DNA of 34,798 bases from Kistimonas scapharcae (GTDB lineage Bacteria; Pseudomonadota; Gammaproteobacteria; Pseudomonadales; Endozoicomonadaceae): positions 1 through 34,798 of the forward strand of contig NZ_BAABFL010000453.1 of NCBI RefSeq assembly GCF_039540975.1, read 5' to 3'. Below the pieces are notes generated by a model. The model was not told the origin of the DNA, did not search any database, and saw nothing but the letters and a program-made list of their open reading frames with translations. Positions 25,390 to 34,217 of this stretch are shown here, piece after piece. Position numbers and translations under genes: made by a program. Position 1 is the stretch's first letter. Each line of letters begins with the position of its first letter.

Positions 25390-25395
25390 TATAAT
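25390..25395 (+). promoter_or_regulatory. Candidate -10 box of folM
   Basis: A perfect TATAAT lies within the small palindrome CGGGATATAATCCCG (25385-25399), 62 bp before the folM ATG. A good -35 is not seen at 16-18 bp. The palindrome could also be an operator. Confidence 0.3.
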
Positions 25396-25456
25396 CCCGA
25401 AAAGCTGTGATACACTCCATGCCGCCGCACATTGAACAATAACGGTATGACACCCT

Positions 25457-26221
25457 ATGGCAGAAACCTTCCGTTCCCCGATCCTGATTACCGGCGGAGC
25501 CCGTCGACTGGGCCTGTACAACGCACGGACACTGAAACGGGGCGGCCATCCCGTCATCATCACGTACCGGACAGAGAACGATGAACTGGAGGCATTGCAA
25601 CAGGAAGGCATACACACTATAAAGGCGGATTTTTCCAGCAACGAGAATATCCTGGCTTTTATTGGCAGGATCCAACAGGAAACTGACAGCCTGCGCGCCA
25701 TCATCCACAATGCGTCCGACTTCACACCTGACGTTGATTCACCGCTGGATACCGATACCCTGGCCTCACTGTTCCAGGTTCATATGATGGCGCCATGGCT
25801 GATCAACCGGGGTTTGCGACCTTTGCTTGAGAACTGCGACAGTGGAACAGCCGACATTATCCACATGACAGACCACAACACCCGCCATGGAAGTGCGACA
25901 CACGCCGCCTATTCAGCCACCAAGGCGGGTCTGGAGAATATGACAGCATCCATGGCTCGACTGTTTGCCCCGACCATCAAGGTCAATGCCATCGCCCCCT
26001 ACCTGATCATCATGAACGAGCAGGACCGGGAAGCCGAAAAGGCCGGGCGTCTGCAGACACCTCCCATGGGTCTCGCGCCCGGGGAACAGGTCATCTACCA
26101 GACTGTTCGTTTTCTGCTGGATAATCCCTACATCACCGGCGCAACCATTCCTGTTGACGGCGGCATGAATCTCACCCATCTCCCGCTTCCGACAACCTAC
26201 AACCTCATGGATTCAGAATGA
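25457..26221 (+). CDS. folM: Dihydromonapterin reductase FolM
   Basis: 254-residue short-chain dehydrogenase. The cofactor loop TGGARRLG (12-19) has the FolM/pteridine-reductase Arg instead of the usual GxxxGIG. HNASDF (85-90), HMTDHNTRHGS and the catalytic YSATK (Tyr152, Lys156) follow, and FLLDNPYITGATIPVDGGMNL ends the domain. FolM reduces dihydromonapterin to tetrahydromonapterin, the pterin cofactor of phenylalanine hydroxylase in Pseudomonas, and has weak dihydrofolate reductase activity. It overlaps folE by 4 bp (ATGA), strong support for a pterin role. No folX is visible in the window. Confidence 0.9.
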   Translation: MAETFRSPILITGGARRLGLYNARTLKRGGHPVIITYRTENDELEALQQEGIHTIKADFSSNENILAFIGRIQQETDSLRAIIHNASDFTPDVDSPLDTDTLASLFQVHMMAPWLINRGLRPLLENCDSGTADIIHMTDHNTRHGSATHAAYSATKAGLENMTASMARLFAPTIKVNAIAPYLIIMNEQDREAEKAGRLQTPPMGLAPGEQVIYQTVRFLLDNPYITGATIPVDGGMNLTHLPLPTTYNLMDSE

Positions 26222-26772
26222 TTGATAACCTGACCGAACACTACCGCAACATCCTACACTCACTGGGCGAAGACCTGGAGCGCGATGGTCTGCGTAACAC
26301 CCCACAACGTGCGGCCAAAGCCATGGCGTTCCTGACCCGGGGTTATCACCAGGATCTTCATGAAATCGTCAATGGTGCGATCTTTGAATCCCGCAATGAT
26401 GAAATGGTGGTCGTAAAGGATATTGAGCTGTACTCCCTGTGCGAGCATCACCTGTTGCCGTTTATCGGCAAGTGCCATGTCGCCTACCTGCCGAACGGCA
26501 AGGTGCTGGGCCTGTCAAAGTTTGCTCGCATTGTGGACATGTTTGCCCGCCGCCTGCAGATCCAGGAAAACATGTCCCAACAGATTGCTGAAGCGGTGAT
26601 GGAAGTGACCAGTGCACGTGGCGTGGCGGTTGTCATTGAAGCCAAGCACATGTGCATGATGATGCGTGGTGTTGAAAAACAGAATTCGTCCATGACGTCT
26701 TCCGTGATGCTGGGCGATTTCCGAACCAACCTCCCCACCCGGGAAGAGTTCCTCCGCCATATCAGCTCATAA
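26218..26772 (+). CDS. folE: GTP cyclohydrolase I
   Basis: 184 residues, a decamer-forming enzyme that converts GTP to 7,8-dihydroneopterin triphosphate, the first step of folate and pterin synthesis. Zinc ligands Cys75 and His78 (SLCEHHLLPF) and Cys146 (KHMCMMMRGV) are present. LGLSKFARIVDMFARRLQIQE and SSVMLGDFR match the family. The length equals the short bacterial FolE. It is translationally coupled to folM by the ATGA overlap. A perfect GC hairpin lies 26 bases after the stop, ending the operon, after which the DNA becomes AT-rich. Confidence 0.95.
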   Translation: MIDNLTEHYRNILHSLGEDLERDGLRNTPQRAAKAMAFLTRGYHQDLHEIVNGAIFESRNDEMVVVKDIELYSLCEHHLLPFIGKCHVAYLPNGKVLGLSKFARIVDMFARRLQIQENMSQQIAEAVMEVTSARGVAVVIEAKHMCMMMRGVEKQNSSMTSSVMLGDFRTNLPTREEFLRHISS

Positions 26773-26797
26773 GGTAACGGATAACACACTACTCTAG

Positions 26798-26822
26798 CCA
26801 GTGCCGGAATTAACGGCACTGG
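26798..26822 (+). terminator. Hairpin after folE
   Basis: A perfect 9-bp stem CCAGTGCCG/CGGCACTGG with a 7-nt loop lies 26 bases after the folE stop. No T-run follows, so its termination strength is uncertain. It marks the boundary between ordinary chromosome and the AT-rich island. Confidence 0.5.
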
Positions 26823-27168
26823 ACAACCACGTTAAATAAGAATTTAGCTTATTATTTTTATATGACATTCCATCTTCCTGACACTTAACTTCAATAAGAA
26901 CAATCTAAAACATTAACTTTCAATAGCCACCAACAAATAAAAAAAGACCCAAAAACAATAACAATTAATATTTAGTCAGCAAACCTTACCACATTGTTAT
27001 ATTAACAATTTAAGATGAACTCTTCATTCACCAACAAAACATTCAAACCAGAAAACCAACCAATAGACTCTCCCTCACCGCAAAAACAAACCATTGAACT
27101 TTTACCAAAAAACATAGCCTAAAGTGGTGCAGGAAATAGTTCAAACCGTTATTAGAGGATTATTCATT
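26823..27168. other. AT-rich flank of the glycosyltransferase gene
   Basis: About 350 bases of A/T-rich DNA without a coding frame apart from a 15-codon GTG extension of the next gene. No clear sigma70 pair of boxes can be chosen because the whole stretch is A/T-rich. It probably contains the promoter and untranslated leader of the glycosyltransferase gene. Confidence 0.35.
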
Positions 27169-28716
27169 ATGAAAGTACAAGGAAAACAGGATTCAACCGT
27201 TATTCCTGGCAATTCACAGCAGCACCACAAAATCACAAGAGAAGCTTTTTTACGACTTATATCTCTATCGAAGCAACCTGTTGATTCTGCCACCTGCTCT
27301 AGAAAACAATATGATTGCGATGACAGGCAACAGCAGTCAAAATATGAAAGAGCAGTACATACAGTAACAGAAGGTGTATCAAATCTCGTATTAGCATCCG
27401 ATCAACCATCACCAGAAATTGATAGAGTCGACTTAGAGAGTCAGCAATGCTATGGCATGTTAAGAGATGAACTAATATTAAAGAGCTTATTCATGAGATT
27501 ATTCTATGCATCCCATCCTAGCCAACTCGACAATGAAGATATACCAAGCAATGTATTTTTCGAATGGGTTGGAAATGCTAAAATTTCCGAAAAGAATTTG
27601 AGAAATATCCAGCACTTTAAAGCGTTATCAAAATTCAACGGCATCAACGTTAAAGTTTTGGTTGATAACCCCATGACTATCGCAGTAACTGAAGCTAAAA
27701 TGGATACTATGACCGGCATGATCGAAACCATAACCGTCGATCAATTATATAAGGATTTTCATAGCGCCTTGATAGAAACGGGCTGTACCAACGCAAACGA
27801 AATATTCAAAGAGTTTGTTAATAGAACCGAGCTACACCGTATTGGGCTATGTAATCAGGCACTTCGAAGTGATTATTTCCGCCTTGCTTTAATGTATACC
27901 TATGGTGGTATGCATAGCGATATCGCTGCACCAATGGAAGACTTTGATCCGAAGCGCGGATCTGTAGAGTGGCCATTAATACCATTAAAAGGAAAGAACG
28001 GACTTCTTATGAGAATCCATGAAGTAGATATGCCTTTGCCAACTGGTGCTGTTCAAAAAATCACTTGCCCATCAAACAATCTGATGGCCTCTTCAAGGCA
28101 AAGTCCAATGATTCTATCTATGCTTACTTACATGCTTAAACAAGAAAGCATTTTGGAAAAGGGGAATATGTCTGAAACAAGTGTAAAAACAATTTCTAAT
28201 CAACCATACAAAATTAATGATCATGATATGATGCGCTTATATCAATGCAGAAAAACTCATGCGATACGTTTTTTTACAAACTTCACATTAAGCCTAACCC
28301 GTAATGCGCTAAAGCATCAACTTGCCCTCGAACTGCAAACAAATATTGAGAACATCCCCAACCTTCTCATTGAGCTGTCCATAAATATTGCCAAACCTCA
28401 AATTGAACAAAAATGCACTGAAGAGATTAGTAGAGAAGATAGATTAAAAAGATGCTCTGTCAGATTTTTCGCCGTTTCAAAAACCTTGGGAGGAGGCGGA
28501 GATGCTATTAAAGAATTTTTGGGGCCAAACAAACTATACAAAGATGGATTAACTTTCGTCACTGAATCGGGTTTTCCTTTCCCGAAGTATGCTCCTACGA
28601 TTGCCAACATGCAAGAACGGCGAAATATGACCAATATTACTATTGGCGGAGATGGAAGTTGGTTTGGAACTATACCAAACCCAAAATATGTTGATGACCT
28701 TCAAATAAAATATTAA
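27169..28716 (+). CDS. TcdA/TcdB-type glycosyltransferase, candidate secreted effector
   Basis: 515 residues from ATG 27169, preceded by AGAGGA; a GTG at 27124 adds 15 residues with no support. Residues 1-115 are polar, Gln/Ser-rich and lack a signal peptide. The transferase core starts at FFEWVGNAKISEKNLRNIQ (about 130-149) and includes SDYFRLALMYTYGGMHSDI (234-252), the sugar-nucleotide site of large clostridial-toxin-type and Gly_transf_sug families. The usual DxD becomes D-x-A here. SNNLMASSRQSP (about 302-313) resembles the NxxxAxxxxHP acceptor-side motif, and GDGSWFG near the C-terminus resembles the terminal Ser-Trp of these enzymes. Host-directed function is inferred. Base composition is unlike its neighbours, suggesting transfer. 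Confidence 0.72.
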   Translation: MKVQGKQDSTVIPGNSQQHHKITREAFLRLISLSKQPVDSATCSRKQYDCDDRQQQSKYERAVHTVTEGVSNLVLASDQPSPEIDRVDLESQQCYGMLRDELILKSLFMRLFYASHPSQLDNEDIPSNVFFEWVGNAKISEKNLRNIQHFKALSKFNGINVKVLVDNPMTIAVTEAKMDTMTGMIETITVDQLYKDFHSALIETGCTNANEIFKEFVNRTELHRIGLCNQALRSDYFRLALMYTYGGMHSDIAAPMEDFDPKRGSVEWPLIPLKGKNGLLMRIHEVDMPLPTGAVQKITCPSNNLMASSRQSPMILSMLTYMLKQESILEKGNMSETSVKTISNQPYKINDHDMMRLYQCRKTHAIRFFTNFTLSLTRNALKHQLALELQTNIENIPNLLIELSINIAKPQIEQKCTEEISREDRLKRCSVRFFAVSKTLGGGGDAIKEFLGPNKLYKDGLTFVTESGFPFPKYAPTIANMQERRNMTNITIGGDGSWFGTIPNPKYVDDLQIKY

Positions 28717-28733
28717 TTAACATTTGCACTTCT

Positions 28734-28775
28734 AACTCCGGTGGACTTACAACAGCCAATAGTCTTACCGGAGTT
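28734..28775 (+). terminator. Inverted repeat after the glycosyltransferase gene
   Basis: Arms 28734-28742 and 28767-28775 pair perfectly over 9 bp, with a 24-nt loop that itself can pair partially. It starts 18 bases after the stop. The following bases are A-rich rather than T-rich on the plus strand, so it may be an mRNA 3' structure. Confidence 0.4.
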
Positions 28776-28884
28776 AAAAACTGCTATTTATTCACTAAAA
28801 ACTTATATCATATTTTCAAAGCAACCTAATTATTTCACAATCTAACATCAATATTATAATTTACGATAGTGTTGAATGAGATAA

Positions 28885-30930
28885 TCAATTCCTAACCCCT
28901 GCAGTATTATTCTGAAGTGCCTGGGTTGCACTCTGAATGTAAGCTTCTAGCTGTTTCTGCATTTTTTCCTCCACAGTCTCATCCTGTATCGCCACGGCCT
29001 GTGGATGGCTACCCAAATGATAACGGTATAACCGATTGCCAAATCCCGGTATTAATACAAGTGCCAGATCACCTTCGACAATCGCTGCCATCTGACTGCC
29101 ACCCGACGGCTTGATCACACCGATCCCCGGCGCTGACGGAGGCAGACTTAACAAATCTCGCCCCCAGCACTGGTGCTGATGTTGCTCGCCAAAGCGCCCC
29201 AAGATTGTCGGCACAACATCCACCTGGGTACCGACCGTTGTCCGTTCACTACCAAACTGCGCCTGAATCCCCGGCGCGATCATCAGCATGGGCACATAGA
29301 ATCGCAATAAATCGATGTCGGTCAGCTGCAACGGGGATGAAAACCCATGATCGCCAACAATCACGAAAAGGGTCTCATTAAACCAGGGGTAGGTGCGTGC
29401 CGAACGGAAGAAGCGCCCCAACGCCCAGTCCGAATAACGCATCGCAGTCAAATGTTCATTCTGCTCCCCCTGACCGGTCACCGGTGATACCGGCAGGGGC
29501 TCCGGCAATGCATAAGGCGTATGATTCGACAGCGTCTGCACAAGGGCATAGAACGGCCTGTCCTCAGGCATGTTTGCCAACTCTTCAAGGGCGCGATCAA
29601 ACACATCCTGGTCTGAAACTCCCCAAGTCTTATCAATAAACACAGGGTCGATAAAATCATCTCGACCAATAAACGTCGTCATGCCCTGGTTACGGAAGAA
29701 GCCGAACTGGTTATCCCAGGCAAAGTCACCGTTATACACATAAACATCACGATATCCTCTCGCCGCAAGAAGCCTGGGCAACCCTGAAAACTGGTGAGCC
29801 CCTTCCGGTTGCTGCATCAGGTATTCATAACCCGGAAGATTGGGGAAACAGGCCATGGTGGCGAACATGCCCTGATGGGTATGCGTGCCGTTCGAAAAAA
29901 AGCGTGTAAATAACACGCCCTCTTCCGTCAACGTATCAAAATTGGGCGTAATATCCTCTGGTCCACCCAGCGCCCCGACAAAGCGCCCGGCAAAACTCTC
30001 CATGAGAATAATCACCACGTTACGGATTCCAGGCATCATACCGGCAGTCGGTGGCTGAGTGATTCGTCGAATGACAGCCGCTTCAGTATCAATGAGTTGA
30101 TCACCACGCGTCAGCAGCATATCCCGCGTCAACGTTATCGCCTCAGAGTCCGGCATAAGCCCCACCCAGGCATGCTCACCAGAATGGCTGAAATGCTGAA
30201 GGGTCGCCTGGCTCAGCGTAAAGACCCCGTTCAACGCCAGCTGGTTGGCAAACAGTGATTCTCCCTGGAAAGCATCGCCCCATCGCAACGGCGGCCCACT
30301 GCGAAACGTTCCCCTTGCCAGAGCCAGGTCAATCAAAAAGACACAGGCAAAGGCCATCAGTCGTGTCGCCAGTACATGCGTTCTTTGCTGCGTCGGTTTC
30401 TCACTATAAAACCGGGTTCGCCTGTCAATCCATCGAAACAGGGAAAACAATAACAGCGTGAGTACCAGCCAACCCAGCAGATAACGCAATACAGGAAATC
30501 CATGCCATAACATGCTCATGACAGTGGCAGGATCTTCCTTAAGGTACTGAAATACCAGATTGTTCAGGCGTTGATGAAACTCCCGATAAAAATCCAGCTC
30601 CAGCAGCCCCAGGAAAACACTGAGGCTTGACCACAGTGTGAGCCACACACTGTAAAATCGTCTCGCATTCAGTGTCACGGGCAATAATGTGCCCAACACC
30701 AGTGGCAGACAGATGATCGCTATCACTCGCAGATCAAAACGCACCCCCGTGATAAAGGCGTGCTGCCAGTCCGAAAGTCCCATACCTGTGGCAAGATCCA
30801 TGTTATAAAGCAGCAACAGCAGCCGTAACAGCCCAAACAGCACCATCAGAATCAACAGACTGAACAATAGAAACAGCACATGCGCAGACAGGGATAAAGG
30901 TCGTTGATACGACGAGTGCCAACGTGTCAT
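28885..30930 (-). CDS. LTA synthase-like / sulfatase-fold phosphoglycerol transferase family membrane protein
   Basis: 681 residues. Five transmembrane helices occupy the first 200 residues, then a periplasmic sulfatase-fold domain (about 300-620). Visible active-site elements are NVVIILMESFAGRFVG (metal Glu311), FFSNGTHTHQGMFA with a Thr nucleophile (Thr349 or Thr351), and FVIVGDHGFSSPLQ (metal Asp/His). This is the LtaS/OpgB/EptA-like architecture. In Gram-negatives such proteins add phosphoglycerol or phosphoethanolamine to periplasmic glycans or LPS rather than making lipoteichoic acid; which one applies here is unknown. It lies 44 bp downstream of a membrane-anchored beta-propeller gene and is probably in an operon with it. 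Confidence 0.85.
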   Translation of the reverse strand: MTRWHSSYQRPLSLSAHVLFLLFSLLILMVLFGLLRLLLLLYNMDLATGMGLSDWQHAFITGVRFDLRVIAIICLPLVLGTLLPVTLNARRFYSVWLTLWSSLSVFLGLLELDFYREFHQRLNNLVFQYLKEDPATVMSMLWHGFPVLRYLLGWLVLTLLLFSLFRWIDRRTRFYSEKPTQQRTHVLATRLMAFACVFLIDLALARGTFRSGPPLRWGDAFQGESLFANQLALNGVFTLSQATLQHFSHSGEHAWVGLMPDSEAITLTRDMLLTRGDQLIDTEAAVIRRITQPPTAGMMPGIRNVVIILMESFAGRFVGALGGPEDITPNFDTLTEEGVLFTRFFSNGTHTHQGMFATMACFPNLPGYEYLMQQPEGAHQFSGLPRLLAARGYRDVYVYNGDFAWDNQFGFFRNQGMTTFIGRDDFIDPVFIDKTWGVSDQDVFDRALEELANMPEDRPFYALVQTLSNHTPYALPEPLPVSPVTGQGEQNEHLTAMRYSDWALGRFFRSARTYPWFNETLFVIVGDHGFSSPLQLTDIDLLRFYVPMLMIAPGIQAQFGSERTTVGTQVDVVPTILGRFGEQHQHQCWGRDLLSLPPSAPGIGVIKPSGGSQMAAIVEGDLALVLIPGFGNRLYRYHLGSHPQAVAIQDETVEEKMQKQLEAYIQSATQALQNNTAGVRN

Positions 30931-30974
30931 GGGAAAGGCTTCCAGATCAGGAATCAGGGTTGGCAGAGGCAGTC

Positions 30975-31835
30975 CTATTCTTCTCTGATCAGCTCCAGAA
31001 TCCGGTTTCTGCCCTGCTCTGCCACCAACATGCGTCGCTCACCGGCTTCAATAATAGTCTGTGCACTGCGTAGATGACTGGCGATAACGGATATTTCGCC
31101 ACCAGCAAACAACAGCACCCGGGCATGGGCTGTGGCATCTTCGGTAATCCAGAGTCCTTCAGGGGTACACAGCAGATAGTTCGGCTTCTTAAGTCCTTCA
31201 ATCACCGGTTCCGGTGGATTGATTTCATTAAACCGATAGACCTTACCCTGCTTTTTTTCAGAAAAGTACAGCGTTCCATCCGGACACAGGGTAATCCCCT
31301 CCATGCCTTCACCGTCGGCATAGAGGACATCGAGTCGTTTCGTAGTATGGTCGTAGCGCAGCAAGCGCCCCCCCTTGCGGTCTTCAACGGTATAAAGGTA
31401 GCGATTCTCCCAGGCTGCCAGGGCTTCTACGGCGTTACCTGTAAACAGTTCTTCAACCTTACCCTGGCGATACCACAGGACAGGCGCAATACCACTTTCC
31501 TGTCCTACGGCGATGCCATCACCAAAAGCCACCAGACCATCGGGCTTACCCAGGTTCCCGAGTAACAACTGACGTTCACCATTTTTCTGGATATGCAGCA
31601 GTGTGCCACGGGGAGGATAAAATTCCTGCGTGGCATACAAGCCGTCATCAGGATGCAGCGCCAGAGCCGAGACCCGGGGGACATTGTCAACCCAGGTACG
31701 GGCAATCCATCCCTGTAAGGTTATGACGGGGAAGTAACGCACATAGAAACTCACCAGTAACGCTGTCAGCAGAATCACCAGCACAAACAGCCATAGCGAC
31801 AACGAAAACCTGCTTGCCCACCACTTCATCGTCAT
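30975..31835 (-). CDS. Membrane-anchored beta-propeller (SMP-30/strictosidine synthase-like)
   Basis: 286 residues. One N-terminal transmembrane helix (SLSLWLFVLVILLTALLV) exports a six-bladed-propeller-like domain with repeated strand patterns: DGLYATQEF, DGLVAFGDGIAVG, NRYLYTVEDRKGG, EGITLCPDGTLYFSE, EGLWITEDATAHA and RRMLVAEQGRNRI. These resemble SMP-30/gluconolactonase or strictosidine-synthase propellers. Acidic metal residues cannot be assigned with confidence, so it may be a binding rather than a catalytic domain. The start is ATG 31835 with another ATG two codons later. It precedes the LTA-synthase-like gene by 44 bp, suggesting joint work in the periplasm. Confidence 0.7.
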   Translation of the reverse strand: MTMKWWASRFSLSLWLFVLVILLTALLVSFYVRYFPVITLQGWIARTWVDNVPRVSALALHPDDGLYATQEFYPPRGTLLHIQKNGERQLLLGNLGKPDGLVAFGDGIAVGQESGIAPVLWYRQGKVEELFTGNAVEALAAWENRYLYTVEDRKGGRLLRYDHTTKRLDVLYADGEGMEGITLCPDGTLYFSEKKQGKVYRFNEINPPEPVIEGLKKPNYLLCTPEGLWITEDATAHARVLLFAGGEISVIASHLRSAQTIIEAGERRMLVAEQGRNRILELIREE

Positions 31836-31885
31836 ACTATCCGGAATAGAGGGGTTTCAACGGATATCGCACGTCTCCACGCTAT

Positions 31886-31936
31886 AACGACACAGGTCAA
31901 ACAAGTGTTGATAGCACCTGTTTGACCTGTGTCGTT
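31886..31936 (-). terminator. Very long hairpin between tdh and the beta-propeller gene
   Basis: Arms 31886-31907 and 31915-31936 pair over 22 bp with one G-U mismatch and a 7-nt loop. It lies 32 bases after the tdh stop and 51 bases before the next start. Neither strand has a long T-run. The left-arm sequence CGACACAGGTCAAA recurs at 22864-22877. Confidence 0.6.
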
Positions 31937-31967
31937 TTATGAAGGGAAGTAAAGATCTAAACGGTAA

Positions 31968-33002
31968 CTACTGCCAATCTAAAATGACCTTACCGGACTG
32001 ACCGCTGGCCATTACCTCAAACGCCTTGGCGTAATCATCCACAGGAAAGTGATGCGTTATGACCGGTTCGATCGCCAGTCCAGACTGCAACATAGTCGCC
32101 ATCTTGTACCAGGTTTCGAACATTTCCCGGCCATAGATCCCCTTGATCACCAGTCCCTTGAAAATCACCTGATTCCAATCGATCGTGGTATCGGCAGATG
32201 GGATACCCAGCAACGCCACCTTGCCGCCATGGTTCATTTTTTCGAGCATTTGCTCAAACGCCGCACCATTACCCGACATCTCCAATCCGACATCAAACCC
32301 TTCCACCATGCCCAGTTCGTTCATGACATCATCCAGCGATTCTTTCATGACGTTGACGGCACGGGTCACACCAATCTTTTCTGCAAGACCGAGCCGGTAG
32401 TCATTCACATCCGTGATCACCACATGCCGCGCGCCGACATGGCGGGCAATGGCTGCACCCATAATGCCAATGGGGCCGGCACCGGTCACCAGGACATCCT
32501 CACCCACCATGTCAAACGACAGCGCGGTATGCACGGCATTGCCATAGGGATCAAAAATCGACGCCAGGTCATCGCTGATATCATCAGGAATCGGGAAGGC
32601 ATTCACGGCAGGAATGCACAGGTATTCAGCAAATGCGCCCTGGCGGTTGACACCCACCCCAATGGTATTGCGACACAGGTGGCGCCTGCCTGCCCGGCAG
32701 TTCCGGCAGTACCCGCAGACCAGGTGTCCCTCACCCGAGACCCGATCACCTTTGCTGAAACCTCGAACGCCCTCGCCCATCTCAACAATTTCACCGACAA
32801 ACTCATGGCCGGTGGTCATGCCCAGCGGCACGGTTTTCTGTGACCATTCATCCCAGTTGTAGATATGGATATCGGTACCGCAAATCGCGGTCTTACGGAT
32901 CCTGATCAATACATCGTTATAACCGACTTCCGGGACGGGTTTGTCATCCATCCAAATGCCTTTTTCCGGCTTCAGCTTTGCCAGCGTTCTCATGACGGCC
33001 AC
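31968..33002 (-). CDS. tdh: L-threonine 3-dehydrogenase
   Basis: 344 residues (E. coli 341). Oxidises L-threonine to 2-amino-3-ketobutyrate with NAD+ in the cytosol. Catalytic zinc residues are in AICGTDIHIYNWDEW and GHEFVGE; the structural zinc four-Cys loop is CGYCRNCRAGRRHLC. NAD binding is through VTGAGPIGIMGAAIARHVGA and the downstream ITDVN acidic residue that selects NAD. It starts 18 bp after kbl, so the two enzymes are made together. A 22-bp hairpin follows. Assignment is firm by sequence and synteny. Confidence 0.96.
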   Translation of the reverse strand: MAVMRTLAKLKPEKGIWMDDKPVPEVGYNDVLIRIRKTAICGTDIHIYNWDEWSQKTVPLGMTTGHEFVGEIVEMGEGVRGFSKGDRVSGEGHLVCGYCRNCRAGRRHLCRNTIGVGVNRQGAFAEYLCIPAVNAFPIPDDISDDLASIFDPYGNAVHTALSFDMVGEDVLVTGAGPIGIMGAAIARHVGARHVVITDVNDYRLGLAEKIGVTRAVNVMKESLDDVMNELGMVEGFDVGLEMSGNGAAFEQMLEKMNHGGKVALLGIPSADTTIDWNQVIFKGLVIKGIYGREMFETWYKMATMLQSGLAIEPVITHHFPVDDYAKAFEVMASGQSGKVILDWQ

Positions 33003-33020
33003 CTGCTACGACTGTATTGA

Positions 33021-34217
33021 TTATTGAATAAGGCCCAGTTCTCGCCCGACTTTAGCAAAGGCCGTGATGGCTTTGTCCATGTGCTCCCGGTCATGGGCAG
33101 CCGACATCTGGGTACGAATTCGCGCCTTGCCTTCCGGCACCACTGGGAAGGAGAAACCAATGACATAGATGCCTTCTTCCAGCATCCGGTCTGCAAACTG
33201 TTTCGCCAGTGCTGCATCGCCGATCATAACCGGGATAATCGGGTGATCCTTGCCTGCCAACGTGAAGCCCAGCTTTTCCATTTCAGTGCGGAAGTAGTGG
33301 CTGTTGTCATTCACCTTCTGCCGTAATTCCCCTCCCGCTTCCAGCATGTCGAGCACACGAATGGAGGCCGCTGCAATCACCGGACAAAGGGTATTGGAGA
33401 AAAGATAAGGACGGGATCGGTTACGCAACCATTCGACGACGGGCTTGCGGGCGCAGACATAACCGCCGGAGGCTCCGCCCAGCGCCTTGCCCAGGGTACC
33501 GGTCAAAATATCCACCCGCCCCATGACATCATTGTATTCGTGTGTACCACGGCCATGTTCACCAATAAAGCCGGTCGCATGGCAGTCATCCACCATTACC
33601 ATGGCGCCATACTGATCCGCCAGCTCACAAATCCCCTTGAGATTGGCAATAATGCCATCCATGGAAAAGACACCATCTGTGGCAATCAACTTGTGCCGCG
33701 CACCATTGGCATCAGCCTCCTTCAGACGGGCTTTCAGTTCTGCCATGTCATTGTTGGCATAACGGTATCGCTGTGCCTTGCTGAGACGGATGCCATCAAT
33801 AATGCTGGCATGGTTCAGGGCATCGCTGATAATGGCATCTTCCGGTCCCAGCAGCGTTTCAAAGAGGCCGCCATTGGCATCAAAACAGGAGGAGTAAAGA
33901 ATCGTATCCTCCATCCCGAGGAAATCCGATATACGCTGTTCAAGTGTTTTATGAATCGAGTGGGTGCCACAGATAAAACGTACGGAGGCCATGCCATAGC
34001 CATACTTTTCCAGAGCCGCTTTGCCTTCCTCTATCAGCTCAGGCGCATTCGCCAAACCAAGATAGTTGTTGGCACAGAAATTAATCACCTCCGCGCCACC
34101 AGTGACCTGAATGTCAGCCTGCTGCTGGGAAGTGATTATCCGTTCATCCTTATAAAGTCCTTTTTGTTTTAACTCATTCAACTGCTCTGATAATTGTTCA
34201 TAAAAAGCATTACTCAT
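33021..34217 (-). CDS. kbl: 2-amino-3-ketobutyrate CoA ligase (glycine C-acetyltransferase)
   Basis: 398 residues from ATG 34217, the same length as E. coli Kbl; the frame opens at 34253, but GGAAGGTAGG sits just before 34217 and the family start is MSNAFYEQL. A PLP-dependent alpha-oxoamine synthase that cleaves 2-amino-3-ketobutyrate with CoA to glycine and acetyl-CoA. The PLP lysine is Lys244 in LTGTLGKALGGASGG, with SCFDANGG and VDDCHATGFIG in the cofactor pocket. It heads the kbl-tdh operon, which removes the unstable product of Tdh. The upstream region is shared with the divergent broken ORF at 34464. Confidence 0.96.
   Translation of the reverse strand: MSNAFYEQLSEQLNELKQKGLYKDERIITSQQQADIQVTGGAEVINFCANNYLGLANAPELIEEGKAALEKYGYGMASVRFICGTHSIHKTLEQRISDFLGMEDTILYSSCFDANGGLFETLLGPEDAIISDALNHASIIDGIRLSKAQRYRYANNDMAELKARLKEADANGARHKLIATDGVFSMDGIIANLKGICELADQYGAMVMVDDCHATGFIGEHGRGTHEYNDVMGRVDILTGTLGKALGGASGGYVCARKPVVEWLRNRSRPYLFSNTLCPVIAAASIRVLDMLEAGGELRQKVNDNSHYFRTEMEKLGFTLAGKDHPIIPVMIGDAALAKQFADRMLEEGIYVIGFSFPVVPEGKARIRTQMSAAHDREHMDKAITAFAKVGRELGLIQ

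Noticed and set aside
32049..32843. 264-residue ORF on the plus strand
   Set aside because: It is the complement of tdh; its His/Arg-rich translation mirrors tdh codons.
33540..34172. 210-residue ORF on the plus strand
   Set aside because: It lies wholly antisense to kbl and shows no family features.
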